Positions 32,811-40,311 of a stretch of 42,812 nucleotides of DNA are shown here, in pieces (the stretch's first letter is position 1; the number at the start of each line of letters is the position of its first letter). The translations under genes were made by a program, and so were the position numbers. The stretch covers positions 1 to 42,812 of the forward strand of contig NZ_VBVX01000015.1 in NCBI RefSeq assembly GCF_005981925.1. Direction: 5' to 3'. This stretch comes from Streptomyces albidochromogenes (lineage in GTDB: Bacteria; Actinomycetota; Actinomycetes; Streptomycetales; Streptomycetaceae). The notes under the pieces are model-generated. The model saw nothing but the letters and a program-made list of their open reading frames with translations. It ran no database searches and was not told the origin of the DNA.

Positions 32811-33434
32811 TCAGACGCGCAGTTCCGGCGGGAAACCGGTCCAGCGCAGTTCCGGCGGGAGGTGGCGGGTGTCGTTGTGGCAGAGCACCGCGGACGGTCT
32901 GCCGGGCGCGTACCGGATCACCGTCAGCGCGGCGTTGCCGTGGTTGAGGCCCATCCAGCGCCACTCGGGTGCGTCGAGGGCGGCCCGGACCAGCCAGCCG
33001 ACGAGGAAGTTGTGGGTGACGAGCAGTTCGTGCCGGGGCACACCGCCCTCGGCCGGCCCGGTGAAGCGCGCGAGAGCCTCCTCGGCGAGTGCGGGACCGC
33101 GCTCGCGCTCCTCGGCCGGGAACCGGGCGAGGAAGGCCAGCAGGGCGTCGGCCGAGTCCGGGGGAAGCTCCTCGCGGCGCGGCAGGTGGGGCAGGTAGTC
33201 GCCGGCCGGCTCCGACTCGCGCAGTGGTACGCCGTCGAGCTGGCCGGCGATCAGCGTCGCGGTCCGGGCGGCGCGGGGCAGCGGGCCGTGGTGGACGACG
33301 GACAGCGGCGTCCCGCGCAGTCGCTCCCCGAGCAGAACCGCTTGACGGCGTCCGCGCTCGGTCAGGTCGGTCTCGTCCGCCGACGCCTCGCCGTGACGGG
33401 CGAGGTAGAGGTACCGCGTGGCCGTGTCCGTCAT
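32811..33434 (-). CDS. histidine phosphatase-family protein
   Basis: 207 aa with ATG at 33434. The phosphohistidine motif is LARHGEAS (H14, with R13 before it), followed by DLTERGRRQAVLLGERL, HHGPLPRAARTATLIA, and the second catalytic His in ELLVTHNFLVGWL. Members of this broad family (phosphoglycerate mutase/SixA/CobC-like) remove phosphate from metabolites or proteins; the specific substrate cannot be told. It is divergent from the sirtuin gene. Confidence 0.9.
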   Translation of the reverse strand: MTDTATRYLYLARHGEASADETDLTERGRRQAVLLGERLRGTPLSVVHHGPLPRAARTATLIAGQLDGVPLRESEPAGDYLPHLPRREELPPDSADALLAFLARFPAEERERGPALAEEALARFTGPAEGGVPRHELLVTHNFLVGWLVRAALDAPEWRWMGLNHGNAALTVIRYAPGRPSAVLCHNDTRHLPPELRWTGFPPELRV

Positions 33435-33604
33435 GCCGCCGCCCCCGGTGAAGGTAGGAATCCCGTGTGTCGATCTTGTGCGTCGGACCGGGGGACGCCC
33501 CGGGCGGCGCCCGCGGTTCCGCCCGGCGTCCGGTCCGGCGGCGCGCGGTCCGGCGCGGGGTAATCCCGTCGACGGGGCACCGGCCGCCGCCTACGCTCGC
33601 CGGT

Positions 33605-34348
33605 ATGAGCGACAACGGCACCGCACGGCGTCCGCTGGTCGCCGTCCTCAGCGGAGCGGGGATCTCCACCGACTCCGGCATCCCCGACTACCGGGGGCCG
33701 AACGGCCTGTGGCGGCGCGATCCGGAGGCCGAGAAGCTCGTCACGTACGACTTCTACATGGCCGACCCGGACATCCGGCGCCGCGCCTGGCGCATGCGGC
33801 TGGAGAGCCCCGCGCGGCGGGCCCGGCCGAACGAAGCCCACCGGGCGATCGCGGAGCTGGAGCGGTCCGGGGTGCCGGTGCGGGTCCTCACCCAGAACGT
33901 CGACGGGCTGCACCAGAGGGCCGGGCTGCCCGCCCGCAAGGTGCTCGAACTGCACGGGACGGCGCGCTCGACGGTGTGCACCGGCTGCCGTGCCCGCGCT
34001 CCGATGGAGGAGGCGCTGGCGCGGGTGGGGGCGGGCGAGGAGGACCCGCCGTGCCGTGCGTGCGGCGGCATCCTCAAGTCGGCCACGGTGATGTTCGGAC
34101 AGCGGCTCGACCCCGAGGTGGTGGCCGCGGCGCTGGCGATCTCCAAGGCGAGCGACGTGTTCGTGGCGGTGGGCACCAGCCTCAAGGTGCAGCCGGCCGC
34201 CTCACTCGCGGGGATCGCGGCGGAGCACGGCGCACGCCTGGTCGTCGTCAACGCCGAGCCGACGCCCTACGACGCGCTGGCCGACGAGGTCGTGCGCGAG
34301 CCGATCGGGACGGCGCTGCCCGCCCTCCTGCGGCGCCTGGCGGCCTGA
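33605..34348 (+). CDS. Sir2-family NAD-dependent protein deacylase
   Basis: 247 aa from ATG 33605. All sirtuin blocks are intact: SGAGISTDSGIPDYRG (NAD binding), TQNVDGLHQRAG, the catalytic H117 in ELHGT, Zn cysteines 125, 128, 150, 153 (CTGC and CRAC), and GTSLKVQPAASLAG. Length is standard for a class U/III bacterial sirtuin. No ribosome-binding site is visible, and a TACGCT hexamer seven bases before the ATG makes a leaderless transcript plausible. It removes acyl groups from protein lysines at the cost of NAD+. Confidence 0.95.
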   Translation: MSDNGTARRPLVAVLSGAGISTDSGIPDYRGPNGLWRRDPEAEKLVTYDFYMADPDIRRRAWRMRLESPARRARPNEAHRAIAELERSGVPVRVLTQNVDGLHQRAGLPARKVLELHGTARSTVCTGCRARAPMEEALARVGAGEEDPPCRACGGILKSATVMFGQRLDPEVVAAALAISKASDVFVAVGTSLKVQPAASLAGIAAEHGARLVVVNAEPTPYDALADEVVREPIGTALPALLRRLAA

Positions 34349-34391
34349 GGGGGCGCGCCCGACGGCCGGCGGGGGTGTGCGGGCCGGGCGC

Positions 34392-34553
34392 CTACCAGCG
34401 CGCGCCCGCCGCCCGTACGGCGCTGAAGTCCATGGCCTGCTCGACCTCCCGCAGAGTCTCCTCTGCGATCTGGCGCACCTCGGCAGGTACGTCGCCCCGC
34501 TCCTCCACGAGGCCTGCATAGATCGGTGCCTCGGCACGGTTCGCGGAACTCAC
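34392..34553 (-). CDS. small conserved protein, 53 aa
   Basis: A short gene from GTG 34553 to TAG at 34392-34394. It encodes a charged, helical peptide (core APIYAGLVEERGDVPAEVRQ and IAEETLREVEQAMDF). An in-frame TGA lies just upstream of the GTG. The G/C bias at the third codon positions and absence of membrane or secretion signals suggest it is real; I recall similar short Streptomyces proteins. Convergent with the sirtuin gene; function unknown. Confidence 0.65.
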   Translation of the reverse strand: MSSANRAEAPIYAGLVEERGDVPAEVRQIAEETLREVEQAMDFSAVRAAGARW

Positions 34554-34730
34554 GTCGGAGAGGGCCCTTCAAGTCGGGAACGTGCGGATTCCGGCGTCAG
34601 CCGGAACGGAGGACGAGTGTAGGTGGTCCGTACGACGGGACTCAGGCCGCCCCCGTGCCCGCTCCCCTGCCCCGGCCCGCAGCGCTCCCCGGGTGTCCGA
34701 CCCGTGGACACCTCTCCCCACCGCTTCCAA

Positions 34731-34755
34731 GATACGGAATAGACTTTCCATTATC
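34731..34755. promoter_or_regulatory. AT-rich imperfect dyad upstream of the aquaporin gene
   Basis: GATA-c-GGAA-tagact-TTCC-at-TATC is an imperfect inverted repeat in the only AT-rich stretch of the intergenic region, 27 bp before the aquaporin start codon. It is a good candidate promoter/operator. It does not match an ArsR box I know. Confidence 0.45.
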
Positions 34756-34781
34756 AGCGTCCGGTGCGGGGGAGGACCAGC

Positions 34782-35537
34782 ATGGGCATCGACAGGGCAC
34801 TGCCGCGCCGAGCGGCCGCCGAACTGCTGGGCACCGCCGCCCTGGTGTGCGTCGTCGTCGGCTCCGGCATCCAGGCCGCCGGCCTGAGCCAGGACACCGG
34901 GGTGCAGCTGCTGGCCAACACCCTGGCCTCGGCGATCGGACTCGGCCTGCTCATCCTGCTGCTCGGCCCTGTCTCGGGGGCCCACCTGAATCCGGTGATC
35001 ACGCTCTTCGCCTGGTGGTCCCAGCGGCGCGCGGCGGCGCGCTTCAGCGGCCGGGAGGCCGCCCTCTACATCACGGCGCAGCTCGCGGGGGCGGTCGCCG
35101 GGGGCCTGCTGGCCGAGGCGATGTTCGGCCGGCCGCCCGGTGTCTGGTCCACGCGGGTACGGTCCGACGGGCATCTGCTGCTCGGCGAGGCGGTCGCCAC
35201 GGCGGGGCTCGTGCTCGTGGTCCACGGACTGGAGCGCATCGGCCGCGCGCGGCTGATGCCGGTCGCCGTCGCCTCGTACATCGCCGCGGCGATCTGGTTC
35301 ACTTCGTCGGGCTCCTTCGCGAACCCGGCGGCGACGGCCGGCCGGGCCCTCACCGACTCCCTCACCGGCATCGCGCCCGCGTCGCTCCCGGGTTTCGTCA
35401 CCGCCCAGCTCCTCGGCGGGCTCCTGGGCGCCGTGCTCGCGACCGTCCTCTACGGGCCGCGGGCGGCGCCCGCTCACCCCTCGGGGCCGGCGGCGGGCGC
35501 CCGCGCGCGGTGGCGGCCCCTCTCCCGTCGGGTGTAA
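34782..35537 (+). CDS. MIP-family channel (AqpS-like aquaglyceroporin)
   Basis: 251 aa from ATG 34782, with GGAGGA nine bases upstream. Six membrane segments and two half-helix motifs: the first is NPV (N70 in SGAHLNPVIT) in place of NPA, the second NPA (N181 in SGSFANPAATAGRAL). The residue after the second NPA is Ala, not the Arg of the usual selectivity filter. Both changes resemble the arsenic-linked AqpS group, often encoded with arsR and arsC, but no ars gene is adjacent here. It probably conducts small neutral solutes such as glycerol or metalloid acids. Confidence 0.88.
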   Translation: MGIDRALPRRAAAELLGTAALVCVVVGSGIQAAGLSQDTGVQLLANTLASAIGLGLLILLLGPVSGAHLNPVITLFAWWSQRRAAARFSGREAALYITAQLAGAVAGGLLAEAMFGRPPGVWSTRVRSDGHLLLGEAVATAGLVLVVHGLERIGRARLMPVAVASYIAAAIWFTSSGSFANPAATAGRALTDSLTGIAPASLPGFVTAQLLGGLLGAVLATVLYGPRAAPAHPSGPAAGARARWRPLSRRV

Positions 35538-35561
35538 CAGGCCCTGGCAGACTGCTCGTTC

Positions 35562-36167
35562 ATGAGCGAGGTGCGCATGAGCGAACGCGGGGGCGGCCGG
35601 GCGCGTGGCGGCGTCGGAGCCGGAGTCACCTTCGGCCTGCTGGTGGCCTGGGCGGTGCACGACGCGGAGGAAGTGGCCACGGTGCCCCGGTGGGCCCGTA
35701 CACACGTACCGGAGCTGCGCGAGCGCTTCCCCCAGGTGCCGGAGCCGGTGTGGCGGCGGCTGGAGTCCATCGACGGGCGGGAGTTCGCGGCCGCCGTCGG
35801 CGCGATGGCCCTGGTGGTCGCCGCCGCCGCCGTCCAGGGGCACCGCACGGGCGGGCGCTCCGCCTTCTACCAGCATGCCGTCGACGGTTTCGGGCTGCAC
35901 GGGCTCGTCCACCTCGCCCAGGCCGCCGCCGCCGGCCGGTACACGCCGGGGTCGGTCACGTCCGCGCTCACCGTCGTCCCCTACACGCTGTGGGCCCGCA
36001 GGCGGCTGCGCGGGGCCGGCGTCCTGCTCCCCGCGCGCCCCGGCGACGCCGCGCGGAGCCTGGCGTTCGCCGCCGTGGCCACGGCCGGGGCGCACGCCGT
36101 GGCCCGCCGGGTCGTGGGCCGGTCCGGGGGCGCCCGCCGGCCCCGACCGCTCCGCTTCCGGCGGTGA
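35562..36167 (+). CDS. HXXEE domain-containing membrane protein
   Basis: 201 aa. The H-x-x-E-E signature is HDAEE (H33-E36-E37), followed by a second conserved cluster QHAVDGFGLHGLVHLAQA. Four to five hydrophobic segments are predicted, the first around 18-32. Family members are integral membrane proteins of unknown function with conserved, possibly metal-binding His and Glu residues. The start at 35562 has GAGG nearby; an in-frame ATG at 35577 is also usable. It begins 24 bp after the channel gene and probably shares its transcript. Confidence 0.8.
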   Translation: MSEVRMSERGGGRARGGVGAGVTFGLLVAWAVHDAEEVATVPRWARTHVPELRERFPQVPEPVWRRLESIDGREFAAAVGAMALVVAAAAVQGHRTGGRSAFYQHAVDGFGLHGLVHLAQAAAAGRYTPGSVTSALTVVPYTLWARRRLRGAGVLLPARPGDAARSLAFAAVATAGAHAVARRVVGRSGGARRPRPLRFRR

Positions 36168-36200
36168 GCACCGGCCCGGGAAGCCAGGGCGCGTCAGGCG

Positions 36201-37097
36201 TCAACTCTCCTGGCCGGTACGCGCCGAGAGCCCTCGGGCCAGGCACTCGGTCAGGCGGAGTGCGAGCGTCCCGTCGGGATCGAGGCGGGGGTTGAAGATG
36301 GTGACGTCGAACCCCCGGGCCCGTTCGCCTGCGAGCGCCGTCCGCAGGACGGTCTCCAGCTCCGCCCAGGTCAAACCGCCGGGAAGGCGGTAGTCGACGG
36401 CCGGCATGAGGGCGTCGTCGAGGACGTCCACGTCGAGGTGCACCCAGTACCCGGCGCTCGCGCCGGAGCCGAGCCGCCCGACCGCCCGGCGCGCGGCCGT
36501 CGCCGCGCCGTCCGCGCGCACGGCGTCGAGGCCGACCGCGTGCAGCAGCGGTGGCAGGGGCTGCATCCCCGCTTCGGCGGACTCGGCGCCGTCGCGGAAG
36601 CCGAGGGCGACGACGTCCTCGTCCCGTACGAGCGGGCCCAGGCCCTCCAGGTCGGCCAGCGGCAGCGGGCCCCGCCCCGTGGCCAGGGCGAGTTCCATCG
36701 ACGCCACCTCGCCCGTCGGCTCCGCCGCCGGCTGGTAGAAGTCGGTGTGACCGTCGAGGAACAACAGCCCGTAGCGGCCGCGGCGGCGCAGGGCCAGGAG
36801 GTTGCCCAGCAGGATGCTGCAGTCGCCGCCGAGGACCACGGGGAAGAGGCCGCGGCCGAGGACACCGCCGACCCGGTCGGCCAGGAGCGCCGAGTACCGC
36901 GCGATGCCGGCCGGGTTGAGGACACCGGTCCCGGGGTCCCGCACGGGGTCGTACGCCGGCGCCTCGACCCGGCCCGCCCACACCGCCCCCAGCCGGGCCG
37001 GCAGCCCGGCGCCGAGGAGAGCGGCCGGCAGGTCCTGTACGCCGGAGGGCCGCAGCCCGAGCACCGACGGCGCCTCGACGACGGCTGGTCGCTGCAC
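36201..37097 (-). CDS. arginase/agmatinase-fold protein with altered metal site (GGDCS)
   Basis: 298 aa from GTG 37097, with GGAAGGGG upstream. It has the arginase superfamily fold: the D115-G-H117-T-D119 and D222-V-D224-V-L-D227 metal motifs are kept, but the first signature reads GGDC93S instead of GGDHS, so a metal-ligating histidine is replaced by cysteine. The last motif is followed by DD, not DP. Members normally hydrolyse guanidino groups with two Mn2+. With a Cys ligand this one may bind a different metal, lack arginase activity, or act on another substrate. It lies 76 bp downstream of a flavoprotein gene on the same strand, probably one operon. Confidence 0.87.
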   Translation of the reverse strand: MQRPAVVEAPSVLGLRPSGVQDLPAALLGAGLPARLGAVWAGRVEAPAYDPVRDPGTGVLNPAGIARYSALLADRVGGVLGRGLFPVVLGGDCSILLGNLLALRRRGRYGLLFLDGHTDFYQPAAEPTGEVASMELALATGRGPLPLADLEGLGPLVRDEDVVALGFRDGAESAEAGMQPLPPLLHAVGLDAVRADGAATAARRAVGRLGSGASAGYWVHLDVDVLDDALMPAVDYRLPGGLTWAELETVLRTALAGERARGFDVTIFNPRLDPDGTLALRLTECLARGLSARTGQES

Positions 37098-37173
37098 GTC
37101 CGGCCCCTTCCGCCGACCGCTGCCGTCCCGCGCCCCGGCCGCCGCACGGCCGCGAGCCCCGGGTGACCGCGGG

Positions 37174-38559
37174 TCAGTACTGCTCGGCCGGCTCGATGTT
37201 CTGGTTGACGTGGAAGAAGTTGTGCGGGTCGTACGTCCGCTTGACGTCCGCCAGCTTGTCGTAGTGGTCGCGGTACGCCGCCCTGACCCGGTCCTGCCGC
37301 TCGCCGGCGCCCATGAAGTTGACGTAACCGCCGCCCATGGACTGCGGATGCAGTTCCTGCCAGTAGTCCACGCACCACTGCTTCAGCATCTCGGCGTTGG
37401 CGGGATCCGGGTCGATGCCGCCGATGATGCCGGACCACACGGCGTCCCGGTACGCCCACGCGGTGGCGTCCGGGCCGACGCGGCTCGCGGCCCCGTCCAC
37501 CGGGTAGAGGTGCATGGTCGACAGGGGGGTGGGGAGGTTCTGGGCGTACTTGGCGTGCACGTCGACGGCGTCGTCCGTGATCCGGTCGAAGAAGTGCCCG
37601 CGCCAGTACCACTGGAGTCCGGCGGGGATCAGCTCGTCGAACATGCTCTGCAGCGCCGGGTAGGGCATCGGCGCCGCGAAGTGGAAGGCCGGCGGGCCGG
37701 GTTCGCCGACGACGGCGAGGGCGTCGTCGAGGCGGTCCAGGTCCCCTGTCCAGCACCACACGACGCCGCACATCTTCTGCCCGTGGATCTCTTCCGGGAA
37801 CGGCGGGCCGGGCGGCACGGTGAGCGACGCGAAGAAGCCGTTCAGGTCCTCGGGCGCCTGCGGCAGGAACTCGCGGTACCAGCGCAGCACCTCGCGGGTG
37901 GTGTCGACCGGCCATACGGTGATGCCGGCGCCCACGGTGCTCACCGGGTGCAGCCGGAAGCTGAACGAGGTGACGATGCCGAAGTTGCCGCCGCCGCCGC
38001 GCAACGCCCAGAAGAGGTCCGGGTGCTCGGTCTCGCTCGCGGTGACGAAGCCGCCGTCGGCGAGCACGACGTCCGCCGCCAGCAGGTTGTCGGCCGTCAG
38101 CCCGTACTTGCGGGTGAGATGGCCGTGCCCGCCGCCGAGGGTGAGGCCGCCGACGCCCGTGGTGGACATGATGCCGGCGGGGGTGGCGAGGCCGAAGCCG
38201 TGGGCGGCGTGGTCGAGGTCGCCGAGCTGGCTGCCGCCGCCGACGCGCGCGGTCCGCGCGGCCGGGTCGACGTGCACCCAGCGCATGGGAGACAGGTCGA
38301 CGGTGACGCCGTCCTCCGCCAGGGCCAGGCCGGGACCGCTGTGCCCGCCGCCCCTGACGGCGACTTCGCACCCGCTGTCGCGCAGGAAGTCGACCGCCGC
38401 CATGACATCGGCGGCGTCCGCGCACCGCGCGACGGCGGCCGGGCGCCGGTCGATCATGGCGTTGTAGATCGTGCGGCTCTCGTCGTACTCCGGGTCCTGC
38501 GGGCCGATGACCGGGCCGCGCAGCGCGGTCCGCATCGCTTCCAGAGTTCTGCCGTCCAT
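37174..38559 (-). CDS. BBE-type FAD-linked oxidoreductase
   Basis: 461 aa from ATG 38559, with AAGGAG six bases upstream; ATG 38565 lies just before but inside the spacing region. The PP-loop FAD-binding domain shows VRGGGHSGPGLAL, where H73 is the expected covalent FAD attachment site. GVGGLTLGGGHGHLTRKYGLTADNL follows. The cysteine that makes bicovalent attachment in berberine bridge enzymes is not seen, so attachment is probably through His only. The C-terminal BBE motif reads YDPHNFFHVNQNIEP. Such enzymes oxidise alcohols, amines or sugars with O2. Divergent from a molybdoenzyme gene. Confidence 0.93.
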   Translation of the reverse strand: MDGRTLEAMRTALRGPVIGPQDPEYDESRTIYNAMIDRRPAAVARCADAADVMAAVDFLRDSGCEVAVRGGGHSGPGLALAEDGVTVDLSPMRWVHVDPAARTARVGGGSQLGDLDHAAHGFGLATPAGIMSTTGVGGLTLGGGHGHLTRKYGLTADNLLAADVVLADGGFVTASETEHPDLFWALRGGGGNFGIVTSFSFRLHPVSTVGAGITVWPVDTTREVLRWYREFLPQAPEDLNGFFASLTVPPGPPFPEEIHGQKMCGVVWCWTGDLDRLDDALAVVGEPGPPAFHFAAPMPYPALQSMFDELIPAGLQWYWRGHFFDRITDDAVDVHAKYAQNLPTPLSTMHLYPVDGAASRVGPDATAWAYRDAVWSGIIGGIDPDPANAEMLKQWCVDYWQELHPQSMGGGYVNFMGAGERQDRVRAAYRDHYDKLADVKRTYDPHNFFHVNQNIEPAEQY

Positions 38560-38788
38560 GACCATCTCCTTGCCGAGACGCGGGACCGCTGCTTCCCCCG
38601 GCGACCCCGCCCCGTGCCGGGGCCGCAGGTGTGCGGTGGTACGCCGACGCCCCGGGCGCCCCCCGTTCGGCCACACGGGCGGCGGACAGCACACCGGAGG
38701 GCTGATGTGTCCAGCATCCCGCCGGCCGGGAACCCGCGCAATTCCGTCGCGAGGTGCCCGGGATCCGGGAGAAGCGCACCATGGGGGC

Positions 38789-39940
38789 ATGGACGGACGC
38801 AGGGGCGCGACGTCCGGCGGGCCCGGTGCACGGCTGGAGGACATCAGCCCGCCGGGGCGCGTCGCCGGACCGGACGAGGGCATCGGCGTCGACGAACTCG
38901 CGCTCGCGGCCCGCAACCACGGCCTGCCGCTGGAGGCGCTGCGCTACGACGTCACCCCGCCCGGACTGCACTACGTACTCGTCCACTACGACATCCCCGT
39001 GACCGCGTCCGAGGACTGGCTGCTCACGGTGGGCGGCCGGGTCCGCGAGCCGCTGACGCTCGATCTGCGGACCCTGCGGTCCCTCCCGGCCGTCACCCTG
39101 CGCGTGACCATGGAGTGCGCGGGCAACGGCCGGGCACGGCTCACACCCCGGCCGGTGAGCCAGCCCTGGCTCGTGGAGGCGGTCGGAACGGCCGAGTGGA
39201 CCGGGGTGCCGTTGCGCCTGCTGCTCGACGAGGCGGGAGTCGGCGCGGACGCCGTCGAGGCGGTCTTCGGCGGGGCCGATCACGGCGTCGAGCGCGGAGT
39301 CGAGCAGGACTACCGGCGGAGTCTGCCGCTGGCGGTGGCCATGGGCGGCGATCCGCCGGTCCTGGTGGCGTACGGCATGAACGGCCGCCCCCTGCCGCCG
39401 CAGCACGGCCGTCCGCTGCGTCTCGTCGTGCCCGGCTGGTACGGCATGGCGCACGTGAAGTGGCTGCGCGACATCACCCTCACCGACACCCCGTTCACCG
39501 GCTTCCAGCAGTCCGTGGCGTACCGCTACCGGCAGGAGGCCGACGATCCCGGCGAGCCGGTCACGCGTATCGAGCCGAGGGCGCTGATGGTCCCGCCGGG
39601 CTTCCCGGACTTCATGTCACGGATCCGCGTCGTACGGCCCGGCCCGGTGCCGCTGGAGGGCCGGGCCTGGTCCGGGTACGGCGAGGTCGCGCGGGTCGAG
39701 GTGAGCACGGACGACGGCCGCTCGTGGGGCGAGGCCGAACTCGCCCCGCCGGACGGAAACGTCTGGGCCTGGCGGCGGTGGCGGACGTCCTGGGCCGCCG
39801 GGCCGGGCCGCCATGTGCTGAGCGTCCGCGCCACGGACGCGACGGGCCGCACCCAGCCCGGGGAACAGCCGTGGAACCGGGGCGGCTTCGGCAACAACCT
39901 CGTGCAGCGGGTCCCCGTCCTGTGCGTGCCCGAGCGCTGA
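38789..39940 (+). CDS. sulfite oxidase-family molybdopterin oxidoreductase (soluble)
   Basis: 383 aa from ATG 38789; the start is approximate because only G-rich sequence precedes it. The Moco domain (about 60-270) includes LRVTMECAGNGRARL with the molybdenum-binding Cys110, WTGVPLRLLLDEAG, GMNGRPLPPQHGRPLRLVVPGWYGMAHVKWL, the last being typical of sulfite oxidase/nitrate reductase relatives. A C-terminal Ig-like dimerisation domain (about 280-380, ARVEVSTDDGRSWGEAEL) follows. No signal peptide or membrane segment, so it acts in the cytoplasm unless exported with a partner. Electron acceptor and substrate unknown. Confidence 0.92.
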   Translation: MDGRRGATSGGPGARLEDISPPGRVAGPDEGIGVDELALAARNHGLPLEALRYDVTPPGLHYVLVHYDIPVTASEDWLLTVGGRVREPLTLDLRTLRSLPAVTLRVTMECAGNGRARLTPRPVSQPWLVEAVGTAEWTGVPLRLLLDEAGVGADAVEAVFGGADHGVERGVEQDYRRSLPLAVAMGGDPPVLVAYGMNGRPLPPQHGRPLRLVVPGWYGMAHVKWLRDITLTDTPFTGFQQSVAYRYRQEADDPGEPVTRIEPRALMVPPGFPDFMSRIRVVRPGPVPLEGRAWSGYGEVARVEVSTDDGRSWGEAELAPPDGNVWAWRRWRTSWAAGPGRHVLSVRATDATGRTQPGEQPWNRGGFGNNLVQRVPVLCVPER

Positions 39941-39956
39941 CGCGGGCCGCCGAGGC

Positions 39957-40160
39957 TCAGTGGGGCAGCCGGCCCGTCGTCTTCTCCAGGCGCAGCAGGT
40001 CGTGCGGGGTGAGCCCGGACGCCGCGCAGACGTCCTCGACCGCCGCGCCCTCGCGGACGGCGCCGACGGCTTCCGTCTCCACGTCGGCGCGGGCGGCGTC
40101 CAGGGCGGCTTCGGCTTCCCGCAGGCGGTTGACGGCCAGTTCGAGGGGGGCGAGATCCAT
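39957..40160 (-). CDS. small helix-turn-helix-like protein, 67 aa
   Basis: Likely start ATG 40160 (a GTG at 40178 adds six residues). The N-terminal ~35 residues are a charged helix (LELAVNRLREAEAALDAARADV), followed by REGAAVEDVCAASGLTPHDLLRLEK, which resembles a small HTH. Similar short proteins occur in Streptomyces; function unproven. It is divergent from the PF10014 dioxygenase gene with a 151-bp gap, so regulation of that gene is possible. Confidence 0.7.
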   Translation of the reverse strand: MDLAPLELAVNRLREAEAALDAARADVETEAVGAVREGAAVEDVCAASGLTPHDLLRLEKTTGRLPH

Positions 40161-40311
40161 GGCCGGATCGTCGCACACCGCGCCCGCCCGGCGTGAGCCG
40201 CCCCCGGCCGGACGGGTGGCGGCCGGGATGCGGCCCGTCGCCGGGCACCCGACGATGGGAGGCCGGGGCGCCGCCAGGGCGCCACAGCGCCCGAGTGGAC
40301 GGACGTCGTCA

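Noticed and set aside
36371..39454. Minus-strand open frame of about 1027 codons
   Set aside because: Out-of-frame shadow of the flavoprotein and arginase-fold genes and antisense to the molybdoenzyme.
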